Shown: positions 8,226-16,536 of the stretch, one piece after another | Layout: each line of letters begins with the position of its first letter | Position numbering within the stretch: the first letter of the stretch is position 1 | Assembly (NCBI RefSeq): GCF_000426305.1 | Contig: NZ_AUFC01000031.1 | Location: 1 to 33,854 of the forward strand | DNA: 33,854 bases | Direction: 5' to 3' | Source: Anaerovorax odorimutans DSM 5092 | Lineage (GTDB): Bacteria; Bacillota; Clostridia; Peptostreptococcales; Anaerovoracaceae | Made by a program: the position numbers and the translations under genes | Notes under the pieces: model-generated | Told to the model about the DNA's origin: nothing | The model's input: the letters and a program-made list of their open reading frames with translations, nothing else | Database searches by the model: none

Positions 8226-9428
8226 ATGATTAGTATCGGTATCGATGTTTCAAAAGGTAAAAGTACAGTCTGCTTTCTAAAGCTGTATGGTGAAATTGTA
8301 TATAAACCCTTTGAAGTTATTCACACTGAAAGTTCTTTGTCACACCTACTAAATTTAATATCTTCTATTGGTGATGAAGATATTCGAGTTGTTATGGAAG
8401 CCACTGGTAACTACCATCTTCCAATCTTAAACTTTCTAAAGTCATATAATGTATTTGTCTCTGTTATCAATCCATTAATAATGCACAAATATGCTAATTT
8501 ATCACTTCGCAGAGGAAAAACTGATCCTTTAGATTCTGTTAAAATTGCTAATTATGGCTTAGATAATTGGCACAATCTTAAGGACTATTCTCCTTCTACA
8601 GCTCTATACAACGAGCTAAAACTACTTAATCGTCAATATCTTAACTACATAAAAATTAGAATTAATGCAAAGCAAACTTTGACTAATCTTTTGGATAGCA
8701 CAATGCCTGGTATCAAAACTATGTTTTTTAATCGTTCAGATACCCCTAACAGAGATAAATTATGTGCTTTTGTTAAAGAGTATTGGCATTATGACAACAT
8801 AACTAAAATGTCAGAATCCGCCTTTACAAATCATTATCTACAGTGGAACAAAAATAATGATTATCGTGGAAGTATTGCCAAAGCCCATAACATCTATATT
8901 CTTGCCAATGATAGTATTCCAACACTATCATCAAGTTTATCATCAACAAAATTTCTAGTATTAGAAGCTGTTCAAACTCTTCACAACATTGATACTACAA
9001 TCGCTGATATTTTAGCAAAAATGAAAGAGCTATCTAAAACATTAAAAGAATATGAAACAGTTTTAGCAATGCCTGGAGTTGGAGAAATTCTTGCGCCACG
9101 TCTTATTGCAGAAATAGGAGATATTTCTCGATTTCGTAATGCAAGCGCATTAGTAGCATTTGCTGGTCTTGATGCTCCACCATTTCAATCTGGCAACTAT
9201 ATTTCTACAAACCGAAGTATTTCAAAGCGTGGATCTTCCACTCTTAGGAAAACTGGTTATGAAATTATGAAATGCCTTAAAACCGTTAAACCTACCAAGG
9301 ATGCTGCTGTATATCTCTTTATGCTAAAAAAAGAATCTGAAGGCAAACCATTAAAAGTCGCCAAAATTGCTGCACTAAATAAATTTCTTCGTATCTATTA
9401 CGCCAGAGTAAAAGAAATTTATAATTAG
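8226..9428 (+). CDS. IS110-family transposase (DEDD/serine recombinase)
   Basis: The 400-residue protein begins with the RuvC-like fold, with acidic residues D7 (IGIDVSK), E58 (VVMEATGNYH), D100 and D103 (TDPLD). The C-terminal Tnp_20 domain carries AMPGVGEILAPRLIAEIGD and FAGLDAPPFQSG, followed by the serine-rich segment where the catalytic Ser of this family lies (about residues 322-337). AAAGGAGGT lies 6 nt before the ATG. Length is typical of the family. It acts together with the bridge RNA to exchange DNA strands at the target. It ends in TAG, showing that TAG works as a stop in this window. Confidence 0.95.
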   Translation: MISIGIDVSKGKSTVCFLKLYGEIVYKPFEVIHTESSLSHLLNLISSIGDEDIRVVMEATGNYHLPILNFLKSYNVFVSVINPLIMHKYANLSLRRGKTDPLDSVKIANYGLDNWHNLKDYSPSTALYNELKLLNRQYLNYIKIRINAKQTLTNLLDSTMPGIKTMFFNRSDTPNRDKLCAFVKEYWHYDNITKMSESAFTNHYLQWNKNNDYRGSIAKAHNIYILANDSIPTLSSSLSSTKFLVLEAVQTLHNIDTTIADILAKMKELSKTLKEYETVLAMPGVGEILAPRLIAEIGDISRFRNASALVAFAGLDAPPFQSGNYISTNRSISKRGSSTLRKTGYEIMKCLKTVKPTKDAAVYLFMLKKESEGKPLKVAKIAALNKFLRIYYARVKEIYN

Positions 9429-9903
9429 AGCATTTTAACTATGTTTTGACCAGCTTTTATGTTTCTAAGGTGGTTTTCTTTGTCATGCCCAAATTTTTGT
9501 CCAACTTTTAAATCATTTTTATCTTGACTTTTATTAGCAGGATTATTGCTAAAACTGGAATCTTTATTATTTATAAATCATAAAACAAAACAATTTGTAA
9601 ATCCAGACTGCCTAAGTTAAACTTATATAAGCAATACGGGTTTTAAAAGTGCAAAAAATTGAGTCAATCGTTCCTTATACCTTTTACTTTATTATACATG
9701 CATCTGCATAATATTTCCATATATATTAAAAAAGGTTAAGCCGAAGTGTCATTTTATGACCCCGACTTAACCTCTTATATCACTCTATTTTGTAAAAACA
9801 CACTATGTCATCTATATTTTCATCATTTTTAAGGCTCAAAAGCGGCACTTTTTTGCCCATTTTAAAGCTTAAAAACCACTCCAAAGCCACAATATGTTGT
9901 GGT
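9429..9903. other. Intergenic region right of IS110
   Basis: No supported gene. It contains the right end of the IS110 element, the terminator-like hairpin at 9728-9773 and, at about 9855-9903, a member of the palindrome family CCACAATATGTTGTGG followed (on the minus strand) by a TGGGCAAAAA-type tract. The same combination occurs downstream of the large serine recombinase at 19.3 kb. Confidence 0.4.
9728..9773 (-). terminator. Strong hairpin, minus-strand intrinsic terminator
   Basis: AGGTTAAG (9733-9740) pairs with CTTAACCT (9766-9773), and further pairs (GTCAT with ATGAC) close the top of the stem. On the minus strand the stem is followed by six to seven T, the layout of a rho-independent terminator. 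It would end transcription of the decayed minus-strand genes at 9.9-11.0 kb. Confidence 0.6.
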
Positions 9904-10020
9904 TCAAACCTCATTTTCAGCCTTATCACCACAATACGCCATCATTATTATCGCTTCAACGTGCCGTGAACAGGCAATAATGATGTCATGAAGGCCTATT
10001 GGTTCCTTGGCGGCATAGTA
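9904..10020 (-). pseudogene. Orphan coding tail, copy 1 (recombinase-like C-terminus)
   Basis: A 38-codon minus-strand frame ends at TGA (9904-9906) and has no start. It reads KEPIGLHDIIIACSRHVEA in its middle and ends IIMMAYCGDKAENEV. The second half lines up with the C-terminus of the intact recombinase at 19.36 kb (TVECVVLMTKCGVDKK). Related tails occur at 12153-12245 and 32603-32710. I read it as a 3' footprint of a lost gene or an integration scar. Confidence 0.5.
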
Positions 10021-10175
10021 GTTGCTACTATCCAAGTATGGTATATGGTTTCAATAGATACAATTATTTTATTTTCTCCGCTATGAAAATAACCCCTACA
10101 TTTACACTAGGAATTTTGTATAACTCGTTGCATATTAAGATTTTGATCATAATCCCCCCAATAAATATGGATTCA

Positions 10176-11027
10176 CTATATACAATTTTCAAACATTGGT
10201 TCAAGATAATCTTTAATAAGTTTTATCCTATCCTTAGCATCCGGCATAAAGAGATAAGCTATAGAAACGACCATTGTTTTCTTTACATTGACGTAAATTA
10301 CATTCCCACCATCTCCCAAAGCCGCATAGCTATCTCCATCAATAATCCACCAAAGATATCCATAGGCAAGATTGCCCCATTGGGCGCAACGACTATGTTC
10401 CCTTGTGCTATCAGTTATCCACCCAGCCGATACAATTTGTTTACCATCCCACATTCCACCATTTAGGTACAATTGACCTATTTTAGCCATATCCGCAGGC
10501 TTCAAGAAAAGACCCCAACTTGCCGTGTTTATCCCTTGTGGGTCAACAACCCATCCACTAGTATTTTTATCATTCATAACAGCAATATACTATTGTTTAT
10601 TACGTATCACCAGTTTATGAGCAGCATTGATTCTCAGTGGCGAGAATAAAGGTTCAATAGCGAAATCAAGTATGGACTGTCCTGTTGCCCTTACAAGGAT
10701 ACCTGACAAAATGTGAGTTCCTCCGATGGCGGAATAATTAAATTCTCCAATGGCTTCATCCCCACCTAATAAATCGAGGGCATCTTGAATCGGGTTGGAG
10801 CTTGTGAAGAACTTGTCGTATGGTTCCGTCTTATATTTATATGGGGCAGTCATGGTAAGCAGATTTTTAATCGTAATGCCCTGTATTGTTTTTTCACCTA
10901 TTTTAACAGTGTAATCCGGGAAAATTTCCAATACTTTCTGGTCTATACTTTTGATAAATCCATTATCTATGGCTAAACCAATCAAAACAGCAATCCACAT
11001 CTGTCCATGAAAAGACTTGTATCAATT
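10176..11027 (-). pseudogene. Beta-lactamase-family serine hydrolase, broken
   Basis: Two consecutive segments of one reading frame match a penicillin-binding-protein-like serine hydrolase (class C beta-lactamase/esterase family). They include GFIKSIDQKVLEIFPDY, the typical YSAIGGTHILSGIL region, GWGLFLKPADMAKIGQL-like text and YGYLWWI. They are split by an in-frame TAG (10590-10592) where a Gln codon would be expected. The 5' end is also damaged: where the catalytic SxxK should stand the frame reads SFHGQMWIAVLIG, with no Ser-x-x-Lys. The gene is therefore both 5' truncated or rearranged and nonsense-interrupted, and should make no active enzyme. The minus-strand hairpin at 9728-9773 probably was its terminator. 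Confidence 0.8.
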
Positions 11028-11299
11028 TCAAAGGTTGTTCGGTACAATTAGATATATCATCTATATTTCCGTACATTTAAATAAAAAGAGCAAAAATAGT
11101 CATATTTTCGTCTAATTTTTACCCCATTTTCCCTTCAGAAATACAATATGTTGTCGTCGAACGTATATTTATTTTTCCATTGGTATAACGTTTCTCCCTT
11201 CAGAAATACAATATGTTGTCGTCGAACCCTACTTTATCTCCTCTGAACCACATATCATCATCAAAGATATGACAGGCTAAATAATCACTGATACAGCTA
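11028..11299. repeat. Non-coding stretch with a 32-bp tandem direct repeat
   Basis: A 32-bp sequence beginning CCCTTCAGAAATACAATATG is repeated exactly at 11131-11162 and 11196-11227 (period 65). Each copy contains ACAATATGTTGT, the core of the palindrome family also found at 9.89 and 19.34 kb. No gene is seen. The copies probably arose by duplication of one recombinase-associated 3' end. Confidence 0.6.
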
Positions 11300-11473
11300 T
11301 TAGTGTAGCTCTTCACTTTGCTTTTCGTTGGTGCGGGTGGAAACTTCAACATAGCTTGTCCCGTCGTACAACACATTGATTTTATTTCCTTCTGAAGGGT
11401 TTGGGCATTACATCGTGTCAGGCTTGTTTTGCCAGAGCAGATATCCTACAGAACCTTGATCCACCTTAATCGT
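11300..11473 (-). pseudogene. Fragment of an unrecognised protein gene
   Basis: Protein-like text continues over two pieces of one decayed minus-strand frame. The first is VDQGSVGYLLWQNKPDTM ending in TAA; the second is NKINVLYDGTSYVEVSTRT and ends at TAA (11300-11302). No start or ribosome binding site can be assigned and I do not recognise the family. It lies directly downstream of the staygreen gene in the same orientation and may be a former neighbour in the same unit. Confidence 0.4.
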
Positions 11474-11524
11474 AGTCTAAGCCAGTATTTTAATCCTTGC
11501 CATTTACTTATAGATACCAATAAT

Positions 11525-11950
11525 TCAAAAATAATATGTCTTGTCATATGCAGGATTACTTGAGATAAAGTGAATAAAAACTGGTGTGTTATCAAGATTA
11601 GGCTCTTTGTCAAACAAAAATCTGTCAGCTTGGCGTAAGGCTTGAAGTGCTGTAGGCATTTCATTATAGAAAATTTTATTTCTAATATAAGCATTTCCTA
11701 TTACACCTTTACCATCCACAATCACCGAGCCAATTAAAGTAAGCCCTTTTTTATTTTCTTCCCATGAAACTTTTACCTCGTCACGCATTCTTGTAATTTG
11801 ATCTTCAGCATAATTTTCGGCCACAAACACAAATAGCTCCGCGGTTGTATCCGAATGGGTAATAGTATATTTTCTACCCATAACAGGCTTATGTGGTTCC
11901 ATTATATCCCGATATTGCACAAATACTTTTTGAGGATTAAGTTCTCTCAC
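11525..11950 (-). CDS. Staygreen-family protein (bacterial SGR homologue)
   Basis: The protein of 141 residues matches the staygreen family (plant SGR is a magnesium dechelatase of chlorophyll; Clostridia carry homologues). Recognisable pieces are LNPQKVFVQYRD near the N-terminus, RKYTITHSDTTAELF, MRDEVKVSWEE, FYNEMPTALQALRQAD and PVFIHFISSNPAYDKTYYF at the end. Its length is about normal for the bacterial family, although it stops where plant proteins continue with a Gly/Trp segment. I chose the GTG at 11950 because AAGAAGG sits 8 nt upstream; a GTG nine codons earlier has no site. The bacterial role is unknown; metal removal from a tetrapyrrole is the family-based guess. It stands alone between pseudogenes. 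Confidence 0.75.
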   Translation of the reverse strand: MRELNPQKVFVQYRDIMEPHKPVMGRKYTITHSDTTAELFVFVAENYAEDQITRMRDEVKVSWEENKKGLTLIGSVIVDGKGVIGNAYIRNKIFYNEMPTALQALRQADRFLFDKEPNLDNTPVFIHFISSNPAYDKTYYF

Positions 11951-12152
11951 TTTGCAAACCTTCTTCAATATAATCACTTATATTCTATTCAAAGAGTGAA
12001 AAAAGTGTTAGTACAGTTATTTTAAACAAACTTTTTCGGCATGTTATCTATGTTTTGCCCTATATGAAAGGGACAAAACCCGCGCATTCTCAAGCTCGGT
12101 ATTTGCCCCCAAATTCACTCTCAAATCACATCTTCTGTGATGATCTATTAAA
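11951..12152. other. Intergenic, with an inverted repeat
   Basis: GTTTTG-CCCT (12052-12061) pairs with AGGG-A-CAAAAC (12069-12079) around a short loop. It lies about 100 nt upstream of the staygreen start and could be an operator or hairpin; no T-run follows. To its right is another TTTGCCCC-type tract with a hairpin TCACA/TGTGA (about 12126-12140), the form seen after the recombinase at 19.3 kb. Confidence 0.4.
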
Positions 12153-12245
12153 TTATTTCTTCTCCAACAAACAAACACACTCCGTATGCCTTGAACTGGC
12201 AATAATGATATCATAGGAAGCTGGTGATTCCTTGGCAGAATATAC
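12153..12245 (-). pseudogene. Orphan coding tail, copy 2
   Basis: A 30-codon minus-strand frame without a start reads SAKESPASYDIIIASSRHTE and ends CVCLLEKK at TAA (12153-12155). It is closely related in DNA and protein to the tails at 9904-10020 and 32603-32710, all in the same orientation. Confidence 0.5.
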
Positions 12246-12252
12246 TCCTAAG

Positions 12253-12351
12253 TTACCGCTTCTCTTCGATTCGTTCACAAGTTCCACCGTATTGCTCCAT
12301 GATACCATCAGGACTCATCCAGCCTTGCTGGGCTTTCGGGATGTTGGATGG
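12253..12351 (-). pseudogene. C-terminal gene fragment, unrecognised
   Basis: A 32-codon frame reads AQQGWMSPDGIMEQYGG and ends ERIEEKR at TAA (12253-12255). A stop at 12352-12354 closes it upstream. It is protein-like but of no family I recognise, and it sits just before tail copy 2 on the minus strand, so the two may have been parts of one rearranged locus. Confidence 0.35.
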
Positions 12352-12516
12352 TTAACGCACGTCCAAAAACCATATGCCTGATTTTGTCTATAATTGCTTT
12401 AAATACTTTCTGCCGTTGGTTGCAAACAAAAGAGTCACTTTTTAATCATTCCATTGATTTACCACAGATTATAAGCCGTCAATTTATTTCAATTAATGGA
12501 AGCAATTTGCATCCGC

Positions 12517-13587
12517 TTATTGTCCATACTTAACCAAATCGTACAATCTCTTGTTTTGATAAATTCGCTCTTTGCCGATTTTTTCAGAAGTGAGAAAACC
12601 CTCTTTTTCAAGAGAAGAAAGATAATTCACCGCAGTCTTTCTTGTCACTGATAAGCCTTTTTCAATATAAACGGTTTTTGTATAAAACTCGTAAAACAGT
12701 AAATCAATTAATTCCTTCGAATAAATTTTAGGAAGTTTCTCTTTAATCTCTGTACTCATGGTTTCAACTTCGGCATTAATCCTTTTTACCAATCTCAATG
12801 TTTCTTCTGCTGTTTCTTCAATACCTGTAAGAATATAGACAATCCATTCCTCCCAATTTGCATGGGTTCGTACTTCCTGAAAAAGACTATAATATGCTGA
12901 CTTGTTTCTGATTATATACTTACTTAAATAGAGGATTGGACTATCAAGCAATTCCATTAAAACTAAATAAAGCACATTGATGATTCTGCCGGTCCTCCCA
13001 TTACCATCATAAAAGGGATGGATACTTTCAAATTGATAATGGATGACCGCTAGCTTTATCAATGGATCAATGTCATTATAGTCTTCATTGATATATTTTT
13101 CGAGATTACTTAAAAGCTCTCTGATTTCAGTTTCCCCCGCAGGTGGTGTATAAACAGTTTCCCCTGTTCGTTCATTTCGAAGAACAGTGCCGGGCAACTT
13201 TCTTATTCCTGCACGATTTTTTTCTATAATACCTTGAATTTCCACAATCATATTGGTTGTTAGCATCTCATTAGACTTAACCAGCTCATACCCTTGCCAC
13301 AATGCAGTTCTGTAGCTGACAACTTCCTTTGCAGCAGGACTTGCACCGCTTGCATCACTCATCGCTTTATATAGGTCATCATGAGTTGTTATAATGTTTT
13401 CAATTGCAGAACTATCCTTAGCTTCATTAATCATAATCGCGTTTATCAAAATATGTTTATTCGGAATGGTATCCGCATAACCTTTTAATTCAGCCAATGC
13501 ACGATTGGCTCTTGCCAGCTGTTTTAGTACTGTTTTTGTTTCCAACTCAGCATTCGGCGGCAACATAGGTAATTTATGCTCACTCAT
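12517..13587 (-). CDS. Fic-domain protein, class II, with C-terminal winged helix
   Basis: The protein has 356 residues. The catalytic Fic loop is HPFYDGNGRTGR (190-201), complete with His and the phosphate-binding residues, so it should transfer AMP from ATP to hydroxyl side chains of a target protein. The N-terminal inhibitory helix carries SSAIEN (59-64), fitting the class II [S/T]xxxE[G/N] motif in which the Glu blocks ATP binding. The C-terminus (about 285-356) has a winged-helix pattern (SVTRKTAVNYLSSLEKEGFL), as in SoFic-type proteins. GGAGGT lies 7 nt before the chosen ATG; an upstream ATG five codons earlier overlaps that site. The gene has its own consensus promoter bracketed by an inverted repeat. 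The target is unknown. Confidence 0.9.
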   Translation of the reverse strand: MSEHKLPMLPPNAELETKTVLKQLARANRALAELKGYADTIPNKHILINAIMINEAKDSSAIENIITTHDDLYKAMSDASGASPAAKEVVSYRTALWQGYELVKSNEMLTTNMIVEIQGIIEKNRAGIRKLPGTVLRNERTGETVYTPPAGETEIRELLSNLEKYINEDYNDIDPLIKLAVIHYQFESIHPFYDGNGRTGRIINVLYLVLMELLDSPILYLSKYIIRNKSAYYSLFQEVRTHANWEEWIVYILTGIEETAEETLRLVKRINAEVETMSTEIKEKLPKIYSKELIDLLFYEFYTKTVYIEKGLSVTRKTAVNYLSSLEKEGFLTSEKIGKERIYQNKRLYDLVKYGQ

Positions 13588-13603
13588 TATATACACCTCC
13601 ATT

Positions 13604-13640
13604 ACATAGGTATTATATCGCCACTTTTTACCTATGTCAA
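13604..13640 (-). promoter_or_regulatory. Consensus sigma-A promoter of the Fic gene with flanking inverted repeat
   Basis: On the minus strand a perfect TTGACA (13635-13640) and a perfect TATAAT (13612-13617) are separated by 17 nt. A 9-bp inverted repeat, ACATAGGTA (13604-13612) and TACCTATGT (13629-13637), overlaps the -35 box and the -10/start region. A promoter this strong is normally held off by a repressor. The Fic protein's own winged-helix domain is a candidate for autoregulation, which is inference. Confidence 0.8.
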
Positions 13641-14206
13641 TTTGATATGGGTAAAAAACATAAAATATTAACCTTTATTGAGATATATAGATATTTTATC
13701 GATTTTTTTATCGTACATTTTGGATTTTGACACAATATTCCTTCAGATTTAAAGAAAATTATGTCATTTTTAAAATCTCTTGTAATATTCAAATGACCCA
13801 CTCACTATAATATTGGCTACGCAGCGAGTAGATTTCCCAATAAAAGTCAAACTTATTAGCCGAACCGTTTTCAAAACTTTTGAAGCAAAACATTGTTTTG
13901 ATCATTTTCTTTTGAAAAAGTCACGCAATGCGTGACCAATCATCAAACAATTCGGTAGCACTGCGTACCGAATCTCATCATCATCTATGATTCACTGTCC
14001 CACATTCCTATATCTACATATTCACGGTCGTGTGTCTGTTCTGATATTTTTCTTTATTTCCGTTCTTCCCTACGCTATAAGCTTCCTGTTTAGTCAGTTT
14101 CTTAAAGCTAAACAGGAGCTGCTTTCTATAATTACAAAATCTTCTTATAATACTATATGCCTGGTGGATATAAACAAATACTGCCAACATGTATTTTAAC
14201 TTCGTC
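13641..14206. other. Intergenic region with three perfect inverted repeats
   Basis: No supported gene. TCACGCA/TGCGTGA (13921-13935) forms a tight hairpin. ATTCGGTA (13950-13957) pairs with TACCGAAT (13966-13973). CCTGTTTAG (14085-14093) pairs with CTAAACAGG (14108-14116). None is followed by a convincing T-run. They lie between a minus-strand gene (Fic) and a plus-strand gene (TetR), so they are not terminators of either. Element ends or structured leader RNA are possible. Confidence 0.45.
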
Positions 14207-14250
14207 TTGATTATTATTCTATCTTATGCTATGATATATAGACCAGTTGT
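14207..14250 (+). promoter_or_regulatory. tetR-type gene promoter with partial LmrA-like operator
   Basis: TTGATT (14207-14212) and TATGAT (14230-14235) are 17 nt apart. Directly at the -10/start region is TATATAGACCAG (14235-14246), which matches the left half of the operator found upstream of the exporter gene at 14887. Binding there would give autoregulation of the regulator. Confidence 0.6.
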
Positions 14251-14275
14251 TATAGTAAGGCAAGGGAGGTTATTA

Positions 14276-14863
14276 ATGAATAATAAGACTGATTCACGGG
14301 AGAAAATGATTGAAGCTGCATCAAGACTTTTTCAGTTACAAGGATATCACGCAACCGGCCTGAATGAAATATTGAGAGAAAGCCAAGCACCGAAAGGGTC
14401 TCTGTATTATTATTTTCCTAATGGCAAAGAAGAACTAGCTCTGTCTGCAATCGAATTGGCAAGTAATATAATACAAAACAAAATTAAAGCCAGTTTGAGT
14501 CTTCATTCAGACCCTATACTCGCAATACAAAATGTTATAAAGGATATGAAAATCGCCATAGATAAGGACGGGAAACTGCAAAATGTATCACTAAGCTTGC
14601 TGGCATTAGAAACCTACTTATCAAGTGAAACACTTAGAGAAGCCTGCAAAAATTCCTTTATAAATCTGGAGAATATTTATGCGGCAAAGCTAATGGAAAG
14701 CGGTATGACTTTGCAAGCTGCTCAAAATTTGGGAATGGTAATTCAAGCAATGATAGAAGGGGCTATTAGCATCTCTATTACAAAAAAAGATACTACAACC
14801 CTTTCCGCAGTTGCAGACCAAATTAGTGTTATAATTAGTCAATATAATGCTATAAAAACTTAG
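14276..14863 (+). CDS. TetR-family regulator, LmrA/YxaF type
   Basis: The protein has 195 residues. The N-terminal helix-turn-helix spans about residues 10-50, with the characteristic GLNEILRESQAPKGSLYYYF segment of the LmrA/YxaF branch. The rest is a helical ligand-binding and dimerisation domain. The start is the ATG after CAAGGGAGG with 6-7 nt spacing; 29 codons upstream in the same frame include the promoter and are not translated. It is followed after 58 nt by an MFS exporter gene whose upstream sequence contains a full operator for this family, so it probably represses both and releases DNA when a toxic compound binds. Confidence 0.88.
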   Translation: MNNKTDSREKMIEAASRLFQLQGYHATGLNEILRESQAPKGSLYYYFPNGKEELALSAIELASNIIQNKIKASLSLHSDPILAIQNVIKDMKIAIDKDGKLQNVSLSLLALETYLSSETLREACKNSFINLENIYAAKLMESGMTLQAAQNLGMVIQAMIEGAISISITKKDTTTLSAVADQISVIISQYNAIKT

Positions 14864-14886
14864 TTAAGAGAATGTTTTTTATTTAA

Positions 14887-14904
14887 ATTATATAGACTGG
14901 TCTA
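14887..14904 (+). promoter_or_regulatory. LmrA/QdoR-type operator before the MFS gene
   Basis: The sequence attatatagactggtcta matches in full the Bacillus subtilis LmrA/QdoR box as I remember it (AWTATAtagaNYGgTCTA). Its core TAGAC-TG-GTCTA is an inverted repeat. It lies 17 nt upstream of the exporter start, close to the ribosome binding site, so the repressor could block a promoter in the tetR/exporter gap or read-through from tetR. Confidence 0.7.
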
Positions 14905-14921
14905 AATTGAGGGTGATTTTT

Positions 14922-16337
14922 ATGAAAGTAAAAGAAACAAATATAAAGGCAATGATGGCGATCCTACTTTTTGGGGGCTTCTTGTCTCTATTTAACGAAA
15001 CAATTTTAAATGTCGCATTATCAAAACTGATGGCAGAAATGGGAGTTAGCGCCATAACAATACAGTGGCTTTCTACCGGATATGTATTAATAGTGGCTAT
15101 CATGGTACCTACTTCTGCTTTTCTTATAAATACTTTTACAACAAAGAAGCTATATATAGGAGCTATGTCATTTTTTTTTGCAGGAACAATTTTAGCTATT
15201 TTTGCTGTTAACTTCTCAATCTTATTAGCGGCAAGAATGATTCAGGCAATCGGTACAGGGCTGCTTGCACCCATTATGATTAATTCCGCATTGGCAATAA
15301 ACCCTCGTGAAAAACACGGTTTCGTGATGGGATTATGTACCTGCGTCGTACTGGTAGGGCCGTCACTCGGCCCAATTGTTTCTGGTATTGTCTTACAATT
15401 TTTCAGTTGGCGGGCACTTTTCATTATACTGATTCCGCTAGCTCTAATTTGTATTAGTGGAGGTGCTATCTATTTAAAGGAAACAGTAGAAATTACAAAG
15501 CCTAAAATAGATTATTTATCTATCCTATTATCCTCTATCAGCTTTGCTCTTATTGTTTACGGAATAAGTATTATAGGTTCTGCTTCCACTGTTATAAACA
15601 TTCTGATTTTTATTTTAGGTATTCTTGCGTTGACCCTTTTCTGCAAACGGCAATTATTATTAGAGCAACCTATGCTGGACATAAGAGCCTTCCGAAAGCC
15701 TTATTTTGCATTAGGAGCACTATTGGTTATTATCATGCAAATGGTTCAATTTTCAATGAATATTGTTTTGCCAATGTTATTTGAGAACGTATTAAATCTA
15801 TCCTCCCTTACGTCTGCCTTAATCTTGTTTCCGGCGGTTCTAATATGTAGTATTATGACAATTGTTTCTGGAAAAATTTATGACAAAATTGGTGGTAAAA
15901 CAATTATTCCACTTGGCTTTTTAATCATGTTTATTTTCTTGATGATGATGTCTCGTATTCAGCCCTCTACTTCCATTATAACAATTGCCATTATTAACGC
16001 CTTTGTTTATTTCGGTATATCTCTCGCTTGGTCACCTGATCAGTCAAATGCTCTAAATCAGTTGGAAGCGGAAAGCCAAACACATGGAGTAGCAATTATC
16101 AATACTTTTATTCAGTTAGGCTCTGCGCTTGGTACACCTTTATTTGTGGGACTAATGACTACAGGTCAAAATAATTATCTCAAATACTCAACTTCGCCGA
16201 ATGAACCTGAAACGAAAATTCAAGCGCTATATAGCGGTTTCAGTTATTCCATAACCATCGCTGCTATTATTATTGCAATTGCGTTCATATTTTCTTTTAC
16301 ATTAAGGCATAAGGCGGAAGATGCAAAAAAAACATAG
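14922..16337 (+). CDS. MFS drug exporter, DHA2 (14-TMS) family
   Basis: This 471-residue inner-membrane protein has about 14 hydrophobic spans. Motif features of DHA2 proton-driven exporters are visible: LNVALSKLMAEMGVS and IQWLSTGYVL in the first spans, RMIQAIGTGLLAP, and the motif-C-like GPSLGPIVSGIVLQFFSW. It is closest in character to LmrB/EmrB-like multidrug or lincomycin exporters. The ATG is preceded by GAGGGTG; a TTG five codons upstream is not a better start. It forms a cassette with the TetR gene. The substrate cannot be read from the sequence. It ends in TAG. Confidence 0.88.
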   Translation: MKVKETNIKAMMAILLFGGFLSLFNETILNVALSKLMAEMGVSAITIQWLSTGYVLIVAIMVPTSAFLINTFTTKKLYIGAMSFFFAGTILAIFAVNFSILLAARMIQAIGTGLLAPIMINSALAINPREKHGFVMGLCTCVVLVGPSLGPIVSGIVLQFFSWRALFIILIPLALICISGGAIYLKETVEITKPKIDYLSILLSSISFALIVYGISIIGSASTVINILIFILGILALTLFCKRQLLLEQPMLDIRAFRKPYFALGALLVIIMQMVQFSMNIVLPMLFENVLNLSSLTSALILFPAVLICSIMTIVSGKIYDKIGGKTIIPLGFLIMFIFLMMMSRIQPSTSIITIAIINAFVYFGISLAWSPDQSNALNQLEAESQTHGVAIINTFIQLGSALGTPLFVGLMTTGQNNYLKYSTSPNEPETKIQALYSGFSYSITIAAIIIAIAFIFSFTLRHKAEDAKKT

Positions 16338-16341
16338 CTCT

Positions 16342-16536
16342 TTATAAGAATTTGTATTTAAAATTTGTATGTTTATCAAACATCATCAACGCGCTTTTCC
16401 CTATGAGATATCTCATGAAACTGGAAACACTTACTTTCGGTGATATGTTTACTAAAAGATGAATATGATCTGGCATCATATGTCCTTCTATTATTACTCC
16501 TTTGCATTTACATAACAACGTTATGATGTCTACTTT
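16342..16536 (-). pseudogene. IS200/IS605 TnpA fragment (3' part)
   Basis: The minus-strand frame reads GVIIEGHMMPDHIHLLVNI, the HUH-motif region of Y1 transposases with HxH intact, followed by VSVSSFMRYLIGKS, and ends at TAA (16342-16344). The N-terminal third is missing and the C-terminal part with the catalytic Tyr is also lost. It differs clearly from the complete IS200 TnpA at 33182-33643, so it is the remnant of another element. It abuts the stop codon of the YciI-like fragment, which suggests insertion or deletion right at that gene's end. Confidence 0.7.

Larger units (their letters stand above)
7970..9480 (+). mobile_element. IS110-family insertion sequence (ends approximate)
   Basis: The element consists of a structured non-coding left region, a DEDD transposase gene at 8226-9428 and a short right flank. 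This is the arrangement of IS110 proper, in which the bridge RNA lies upstream of the transposase. No terminal inverted repeats are visible, as expected for the family, so the ends given are estimates. The transposase reads through without defects, so the copy may be active. Confidence 0.7.

Noticed and set aside
9904-10020. Assignment of the coding tails to the 3' end of an rRNA uracil methyltransferase (RumA), a known integration hotspot
   Set aside because: The H-(V/T)-E-x-V-x-L-L pattern is similar, but the preceding residues do not fit RumA, and the resident recombinase C-terminus is a closer explanation. It cannot be settled without a search.
9999-10466. Plus-strand frame of 155 codons
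   Set aside because: It lies opposite the readable beta-lactamase-family remnant and coding tail copy 1, has no ribosome binding site and no protein-like pattern; it is an antisense shadow.
11131-11227. CRISPR-like repeat-spacer pattern
   Set aside because: There are only two 32-bp units with one 33-bp gap, the unit matches the recombinase-associated palindrome family, and no cas gene is present.
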